Of a stretch of 48,528 nt of DNA, positions 44,121 to 48,528 are shown one piece after another. The position numbers were made by a program, and so were the translations under genes. The notes under the pieces are model-generated. The model was not told the DNA's origin. It ran no database searches and worked only from the letters and a program-made list of their open reading frames with translations. The stretch is from a virus: the IMG/VR virus record IMGVR_UViG_3300031951_000269, positions 1 to 48,528 of that record. One strand, given 5' to 3'. Each line of letters opens with the position of its first letter. The first letter of the stretch is position 1.

Positions 44121-45664
44121 TATGCACGTAAATTATTAATTACACAATCAGTTGATAATATAGTTGTCGCTACAGATGCTGCATTTCTTAATGCACTTTT
44201 AGTAACAAGCAATGGATCTATTATGCCAGCCTCAATCATATTAACAGTTTTACCTGTTACAACATTTAAACCGTACCCTACTTTTGATATTGTTTCTAAA
44301 GGAGCATTTTCTATGCCTGCATTATCTAATATAGTATTAAATGGTGCTCTAATAGAATCTAATAATATTTCCTCACCAAGTGAGAAGGTATCTATGTTAT
44401 GAGAAGCATTTAATAAAGCAATCCCTCCTCCTGGCACAATACCTTCTTTAATCGCTGCCTTGGTCGCACAAATAGCGTCTTCTATTCTATCTGCTTTTTC
44501 TTTTAACTCTATCTCTGAATTAGCTCCTACTTTAACTAAAGCAATTCTACCTGTTAACCTTGCTAATCTTTTTTCTAACTTTATTACTTTTGTTGCCGTA
44601 GGATTTTCTAATAAAGATTTTTTAATATCATCTATTATCTCCAATACCTTTTCAGGTGTTTCGCTTATGTGTAATATTGTTTCTTCTTGACTAGTGATAC
44701 TTTTAACGCAAGTACCAAGTAATTCTGGTTGTATTAGATCCAGATCATCACCAAGATCTTCGTTAATTACAGTTGCTCCTGTAAGTAATGCTAGATCATC
44801 AAATATTTCTTTTCTATTTACTCCAAACGTAGGAGCATCAATAACATTTATTTTTATGTTACCTTTTAACTTGTTCATTGCTAATGTAGATAATGGTATT
44901 GCTTCCATATCTGCAACTATAAGTAATGACTTGTTATTCTTTATAACATATTCTAATATTGATTGTATTTGTCTTATGTTATCTATTGGTGATTCAACTA
45001 ATAATACTAATGGATTATCTAGTTCGGCAGTTTTGTTTTTTAGGTTAGTTACAAAATGCATGTTCTTTAATCCCATATCACATTGAATACCTTCAACTAA
45101 TTCTAAACTGCATTCAGGGTTAGATGATGTTTCCATCATTACAACCCCTGTATTTCCAACAGATCTAAAAGCATCTCCAACTAACTTGCCTAATTCAGGA
45201 TCATTATTAGTAGATATAGTTGCAATTTGATCCAACATATTATCATCAACAGTTATACTTATCTTTTCTAGATAATCTATTACTTTATCTACTGCTGAGT
45301 TTATACCTTCTTTTATTTTTCTTTCGTTTGGATTTTCAACCTTGTAAGCATTCTTTAAAATAGCGTGCGCTAATACCGTTGCTGTTGTTGTTCCATCCCC
45401 CGCTTCTCTAACGGTTTTTCTTGCTGCTTCTTTTAATAATGTAGCCCCCATATTTTCTACAGGATCTAACAATATAATAGAATCCGCAACTGTTACACCA
45501 TCTTTTGTAATTACAGGCCTGCCGGTTGTATCTTCTAAAAGAACACATTTACCACTTGCTCCTAATGTAGAACTAACCGCCTTGGCTAGTTTCTCTATTC
45601 CAGCAAATACTTTATCGCTGGCTTCTTTCCCGAAACTTAAGTTTTTGACTATAGCGTCTGACAT
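44120..45664 (-). CDS. groEL: Chaperonin GroEL
   Basis: A 514-residue Hsp60 with intact ATPase motifs: ITKDGVTVAD, GDGTTTATVLA and RIEDAICATKAAIKEGIVPGGG carry the positions equivalent to E. coli D52, D87 and D398. It lacks the C-terminal Gly-Gly-Met tail (it ends INNLRA) and is somewhat shorter than E. coli GroEL. A phage chaperonin presumably folds a demanding virion protein such as the capsid or the giant polyvalent protein. The leader before the start is A/T-rich (TTTAATCAAATAAAATT), and an inverted repeat lies 18-37 nt upstream. Confidence 0.93.
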   Translation of the reverse strand: MSDAIVKNLSFGKEASDKVFAGIEKLAKAVSSTLGASGKCVLLEDTTGRPVITKDGVTVADSIILLDPVENMGATLLKEAARKTVREAGDGTTTATVLAHAILKNAYKVENPNERKIKEGINSAVDKVIDYLEKISITVDDNMLDQIATISTNNDPELGKLVGDAFRSVGNTGVVMMETSSNPECSLELVEGIQCDMGLKNMHFVTNLKNKTAELDNPLVLLVESPIDNIRQIQSILEYVIKNNKSLLIVADMEAIPLSTLAMNKLKGNIKINVIDAPTFGVNRKEIFDDLALLTGATVINEDLGDDLDLIQPELLGTCVKSITSQEETILHISETPEKVLEIIDDIKKSLLENPTATKVIKLEKRLARLTGRIALVKVGANSEIELKEKADRIEDAICATKAAIKEGIVPGGGIALLNASHNIDTFSLGEEILLDSIRAPFNTILDNAGIENAPLETISKVGYGLNVVTGKTVNMIEAGIIDPLLVTKSALRNAASVATTILSTDCVINNLRA

Positions 45665-45682
45665 AATTTTATTTGATTAAAT

Positions 45683-45701
45683 TGATATAACTTATATATC
45701 A
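45683..45701 (-). promoter_or_regulatory. Inverted repeat upstream of groEL
   Basis: TGATATA (45683-45689) and TATATCA (45695-45701) are perfect 7-bp inverted copies with a 5-nt spacer, in the leader between the small gene stop (45723) and the groEL start. It could be an operator or a weak RNA hairpin controlling chaperonin expression. Confidence 0.35.
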
Positions 45702-45722
45702 CCTGTTTTTATTTTTTTTTAC

Positions 45723-45854
45723 CTATCCTTGTCCTCTAGATAACTTTTTATAATTTTTAGATGTTTTTAAATTTGATGTTTTCGATTTAGCATGAATGCC
45801 TGGTCTTGCGATATTTTTTACAACACGTTTAACAACCACGGTTTGTTTCGCCAT
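45723..45854 (-). CDS. Small basic conserved-type protein (43 aa)
   Basis: A 43-residue frame from ATG at 45854: MAKQTVVVKRVVKN, then IARPGIHAKSKTSNLKTSKN and YKKLSRGQG. The GIHAKSKTS...SKNYKK...GQG pattern is one I recall as recurring in short proteins of Bacteroidota phages. The start overlaps the spanin gene end by 37 nt. The strong positive charge suggests nucleic acid or ribosome contact; the function is unknown. Confidence 0.6.
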   Translation of the reverse strand: MAKQTVVVKRVVKNIARPGIHAKSKTSNLKTSKNYKKLSRGQG

Positions 45855-46306
45855 AATAAATATATAATTAATATTAATAATATCCACCAAAAAAAGCTCC
45901 AATAATTTTGTTCTTTATCAATTATTTTTGTTTTTTCAATTTGATGTTCTTTTGTTTTTACTGTAGATACTGTCGCGGAGTCAATACGTTTAATATTAAC
46001 TTCCTTTTTATTATTTGTATATAATGTATTAGATTTATTTTTTTTAATCTTTAAAACAACGTTTTTATAACTTTTACCGTCAACTATAATTGTTTTACTT
46101 GAATCTATAGGGGTGATAACAATTTCACTACTATCAGTATCTATAATTACTTTTGTAGAATCTGTTTTATTTACGGTGTCTATTTTTGTAACTGTTACTT
46201 TTGTTTCTGCAATACTATCTTTCTTTATATCAGTTTTATCAACCAATACTTTTCTTGAAGAACACGATGTTAAAAGTACTATTATTATAAATATAAGTTT
46301 TTTCAT
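45818..46306 (-). CDS. Unimolecular spanin (u-spanin)-like lipoprotein
   Basis: A 162-residue protein with an N-terminal lipoprotein signal (MKKLIFIIIVLLTSC, lipidated C15) and a C-terminal membrane helix (about residues 136-152, WSFFWWILLILIIYLLW). The Lys/Thr/Asp-rich middle can span the periplasm. A lipobox at one end and a membrane helix at the other is the layout of u-spanins such as T1 gp11, which fuse inner and outer membranes at lysis. It directly follows the endolysin gene, which supports the role. Confidence 0.75.
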   Translation of the reverse strand: MKKLIFIIIVLLTSCSSRKVLVDKTDIKKDSIAETKVTVTKIDTVNKTDSTKVIIDTDSSEIVITPIDSSKTIIVDGKSYKNVVLKIKKNKSNTLYTNNKKEVNIKRIDSATVSTVKTKEHQIEKTKIIDKEQNYWSFFWWILLILIIYLLWRNKPWLLNVL

Positions 46307-46315
46307 TTTTTAAAT

Positions 46316-46774
46316 TTAATCTTTAACTTGGAAATGCATCCAATCGTAATTCTTTTCTCGGCCTAAACTTTCAAACCCATGCTTATAAAATATATCGATC
46401 ATTGGTTTGTATTCTATACGAGCAAACCTTGCAGTCTTGGATGTTTCTTTTAATAAATTCCTACTTGGGTTTAAATCAATAGCGCAACCCCAACTATGCA
46501 CACTTAATTTAGTTCCACCTCGCATTAAACGATAATTGAAGCACCCGCCATAGTCATCGATCTTTAAATCACTAATTGCATCTTGTCCGTAAAATTCTAA
46601 TATATCATTAAAGATTGCTAATAATTTATCAGCAACTAATTTATGACAACGTATTTTAGTTACCTTTTTACCGTCATAGTACATTGGATACGGCAAAGTT
46701 ATTGGTACAATATATCCTTTGCCACTTTCATTAGGAGTGCCGTATTTAGCTATTAGTTGTTCCTGTGTTATCAT
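46316..46774 (-). CDS. M15-family peptidase endolysin
   Basis: A 152-residue cell-wall peptidase (VanY/L-Ala-D-Glu or D-Ala peptidase type). The zinc site is visible as [14 protein letters not shown] with H93 and D100, and distal H147 in DWMHFQ. There is no signal peptide, so release needs a holin. The genes on both sides (small membrane proteins upstream, spanin downstream) complete a Gram-negative lysis cassette. The start overlaps the upstream membrane-protein gene by 29 nt. Confidence 0.85.
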   Translation of the reverse strand: MITQEQLIAKYGTPNESGKGYIVPITLPYPMYYDGKKVTKIRCHKLVADKLLAIFNDILEFYGQDAISDLKIDDYGGCFNYRLMRGGTKLSVHSWGCAIDLNPSRNLLKETSKTARFARIEYKPMIDIFYKHGFESLGREKNYDWMHFQVKD

Positions 46775-46931
46775 TTTTTTTATTTTTTTCCATTAGCCAC
46801 CATCGTCTTGCAGTATATCCAACTGCTAATAATAAAGACAATATCTTTAGTCCTAATTCTACATTTGAAAAAGAAAAACTAATTAAAAAACCATTTACAA
46901 TCAAAAGTCTTATGTCGTGCACATTATTCAT
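46746..46931 (-). CDS. Small membrane protein, holin candidate
   Basis: A 61-residue protein with hydrophobic stretches ([13 protein letters not shown] and [16 protein letters not shown]) and a charged tail ([14 protein letters not shown]). One or two membrane helices and a cytoplasmic charged end are typical for small holins. The position right before the endolysin gene fits. It overlaps its neighbours on both sides. Confidence 0.6.
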   Translation of the reverse strand: MNNVHDIRLLIVNGFLISFSFSNVELGLKILSLLLAVGYTARRWWLMEKNKKNDNTGTTNS

Positions 46932-47130
46932 TACTACTATTATTTTTCATTTTAGAATATACCATAACTGAATCTAATATTGTTTGGCTGCTTAAATATG
47001 TTATTGCAATTAACGCCCAGTCTGATGACTCTAGATCTGCAAACATTAATAAACCGCTAGCTACTAGGAAAACAAATAATTTTCTACTTATCCATTTATT
47101 TATTAATGCGTCTAAATTTTTTCTACTCAT
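46924..47130 (-). CDS. Small membrane protein, holin/antiholin candidate (start corrected)
   Basis: A 68-residue protein from ATG at 47130 (MSRKNLDALINKWISRKLFV), chosen because it makes an ATGA overlap with the upstream stop at 47127. A longer start at 47184 would overlap that gene by 58 nt. Two hydrophobic segments (LFVFLVASGLLMFA; WALIAITYLSSQTIL) are separated by an acidic turn (DLESSD), as in two-helix holins. Confidence 0.6.
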   Translation of the reverse strand: MSRKNLDALINKWISRKLFVFLVASGLLMFADLESSDWALIAITYLSSQTILDSVMVYSKMKNNSSNE

Positions 47131-47471
47131 TTTTTTAAAAAATATTTTAAATCGTTTAACACTAAAAGAGTTGATATAATACAAGTGCTAATCATTAGCC
47201 ACTTTATATCTGGAAGCCAAAGACTAAATATACCTCCTGCGAATGTGCCTACAGCGGTCCTTACTATATCCATAACATCAAAGTAAGACTTTATAATTAC
47301 CGTCTGAGCCCACTCCCAAAAGAAACCTATCATTGCACCTACAAATGCAGACGCTATAGGAACTCCTATAATTTTTCCGTCAAGTGTAAATTCTGCGAAA
47401 TCTGTAACGCTGCCAATTAAATACATAATTGCAAACCCAATAAAAATGTGAAAGCTGTCCCTTAATTTCAT
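47127..47471 (-). CDS. Multi-pass membrane protein of the lysis region
   Basis: A 114-residue protein with about four hydrophobic segments (FIGFAIMYLIGSV, IASAFVGAMIGFFWEW, IVRTAVGTFAGGIFSLW, WLMISTCIISTLLVL). The function is unknown. The placement at the head of the lysis cassette makes a holin or a superinfection-related membrane protein plausible. Confidence 0.55.
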   Translation of the reverse strand: MKLRDSFHIFIGFAIMYLIGSVTDFAEFTLDGKIIGVPIASAFVGAMIGFFWEWAQTVIIKSYFDVMDIVRTAVGTFAGGIFSLWLPDIKWLMISTCIISTLLVLNDLKYFLKK

Positions 47472-47473
47472 AA

Positions 47474-48528
47474 CTATATATTATAACTTGCTATTTGCCC
47501 ACCAGTTGTAGCCACTGTACTTGCATTTTGTAATCTGTCTCCAATACTATTAGCAGTAAATCCACTTGCAATTAAATAGTTCCAAAAATCTGCTGGTGTC
47601 ATTAATAATGTTCCTGTTGTGTTATCTACTAAAACGCCACTTAATACGTTTGCAGTACTTGGCACTCTTAACGTTCCAGTTAATTCGCTTGATGCACCAT
47701 AAGTAGTTCCAAATCTTACGTTACTTGTTGCTGGATTTCCTAAAGATACACCAGCAGCGTATAAAGTTCTATTGCCACCAGTACTTATTTGAAATAACCA
47801 ACTTGATGTAGCAGTATCTATTGTTACTCTTGGTGCTATAATTGCCATTAATCCATTTGCATTTACAGGATTTCCACTCACCTTTACAAGTGTACCTGAA
47901 GCAGTATTAGTCGTATATGCAAACGATGCTACTACCGCAGGTGCTGTTGCACTTGAAGTAGCAACTCCTGTTATAGAAATAGTTGCCGCTGCTGTGTTAT
48001 TTAATAATCCGGGAACTGAAGTACCTCCTGTTATACTACCTATTATATTAACAGTAGAACCTATTGTATATATTCCTAAAGACGCTGCTCCTGTAATATT
48101 TCCTGTAACATTTAAAGTTAAATTTGAGTTACAATATATAACAGCTGAACCACTTGCATTTACTATACCTGAACTTGCTGTAATATCTCCTGTCACATTT
48201 ACAGTTGCATTTGCATCTATTCTTAAGGCATTTGCAGCTGATGCTGCTGATGTTATTGTACTTGATAAATTACCAATTACATTTAAAGTTCCTGCTGCAG
48301 TAACGTATATAATTTGTTTTAAAGCTGCACCATTATCTACTGTATAATTACCTGTACAAGTTAATGTACCTGTTCCTGATAACCTTATGGCATTATAATT
48401 TGTTGTATTTGTAAGTGTTAAAACAGAACCATTAAATATTGCAGTATTACCACTTGCTAAAGCCATCTCTAAAACAGGAGTTGTTGAACCCGCAAAAATA
48501 GCTTGCGCAGCAGTACAAGTTAAATTAC
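47474..48528 (-). CDS. Beta-helix-like appendage/receptor-binding protein (5' end outside window)
   Basis: The frame stays open from the internal ATG at 48466 to the window edge (reading ...TAAQAIFAGSTTPVLE before it), so the protein is probably longer and cut here. The body is made of short repeating strands rich in Thr, Asn, Gly and Ala (LNVTGNITGAASLGIYTIGS; VNIIGSITGG; INVTGDITASS-like turns), as in parallel beta-helix fibres and spikes. The final 90 residues (TLLMTPADFWNYLIASGFTA, then IGDRLQNAST) may be a trimerisation or attachment tip. It likely contacts the host surface. Confidence 0.6.
   Translation of the reverse strand, partial: NLTCTAAQAIFAGSTTPVLEMALASGNTAIFNGSVLTLTNTTNYNAIRLSGTGTLTCTGNYTVDNGAALKQIIYVTAAGTLNVIGNLSSTITSAASAANALRIDANATVNVTGDITASSGIVNASGSAVIYCNSNLTLNVTGNITGAASLGIYTIGSTVNIIGSITGGTSVPGLLNNTAAATISITGVATSSATAPAVVASFAYTTNTASGTLVKVSGNPVNANGLMAIIAPRVTIDTATSSWLFQISTGGNRTLYAAGVSLGNPATSNVRFGTTYGASSELTGTLRVPSTANVLSGVLVDNTTGTLLMTPADFWNYLIASGFTANSIGDRLQNASTVATTGGQIASYNI

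Noticed and set aside
46924-47184. The longer start for the holin-like gene (MYYINSFSVKRF...).
   Set aside because: The ATG at 47130 forms an ATGA overlap with the upstream stop, the usual coupling in this operon.
1-48528. The window length equals that of the phage lambda genome (48,528 bp).
   Set aside because: The content is unrelated: low GC, TerL/capsid/nozzle genes of a different type, and no lambda genes. The length is coincidental or a chosen window size.
1-48528. Circular contig joining the two edges.
   Set aside because: The truncated minus-strand appendage gene would have to continue into the sigma-like gene on the opposite strand, with no sign of a proper start. A linear fragment of a larger genome explains both open edges better.
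47474-48528. Diversity-generating retroelement or CRISPR-like array in the repeat-rich appendage gene.
   Set aside because: The repeats are imperfect beta-helix turns in a coding frame. No reverse transcriptase, template repeat or regularly spaced direct repeat is present.

Overview
The window is about 48.5 kb of a low-GC, tailed double-stranded DNA phage with a short-tail (podovirus-like) gene set. It is a fragment of a larger genome: reading frames at both edges run off the window, and no replicative DNA polymerase or integrase is visible inside it. The host is probably a member of the Bacteroidota. This is an inference from start codons preceded by A/T-rich leaders instead of Shine-Dalgarno sites, from the low GC, and from the resemblance of the terminase, major capsid and nozzle proteins to crAss-like and related environmental phages of that phylum.

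Layout. Positions 1-9.7 kb, plus strand, hold the early and nucleotide module. It contains the end of a sigma-like factor, a recombination set (ERF annealing protein, RecE/RecB-type nuclease, SSB-like protein), a T7 gp4-like primase-helicase, a ThyA-family enzyme, a GIY-YIG/MazG fusion, a second helical protein with a possible frameshift, an endonuclease I-like resolvase, a monomeric class II ribonucleotide reductase and a 2-oxoglutarate/Fe(II) oxygenase. Everything from 48.5 kb down to 9.8 kb lies on the minus strand and meets the early module at a bidirectional terminator near 9.75 kb. In transcription order the minus-strand genes are: an appendage protein cut by the window edge, a lysis cassette (small membrane proteins, M15 peptidase, unimolecular spanin), GroEL and GroES, a run of small late proteins, a tandem GroES-like protein, TerL, portal, scaffold-like protein, major capsid protein, ring/adaptor proteins, two nozzle (tail stabilisation) proteins, a GNAT-like protein, two internal virion proteins, and a 3293-residue polyvalent protein that is probably injected with the DNA.

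The most interesting points are these. (1) The ThyA homologue has Asp where thymidylate synthase has the dUMP-selecting Asn. Enzymes with that change act on dCMP, so the phage may make a modified cytosine, and MazG-type pyrophosphatases lie next to it. (2) The giant protein seems to carry an ADP-ribosyltransferase-like domain nested inside a HAD phosphatase-like domain, plus a HExxH protease and a sigma-like segment, with a recurring IKFS-type motif at inter-domain junctions. (3) There is a complete phage chaperonin pair in reversed order (groEL before groES) plus a second protein made of two GroES-like units. (4) Two early intergenic regions share a candidate phage promoter element. All function calls come from reading the sequence and knowledge of the families; no searches were run.
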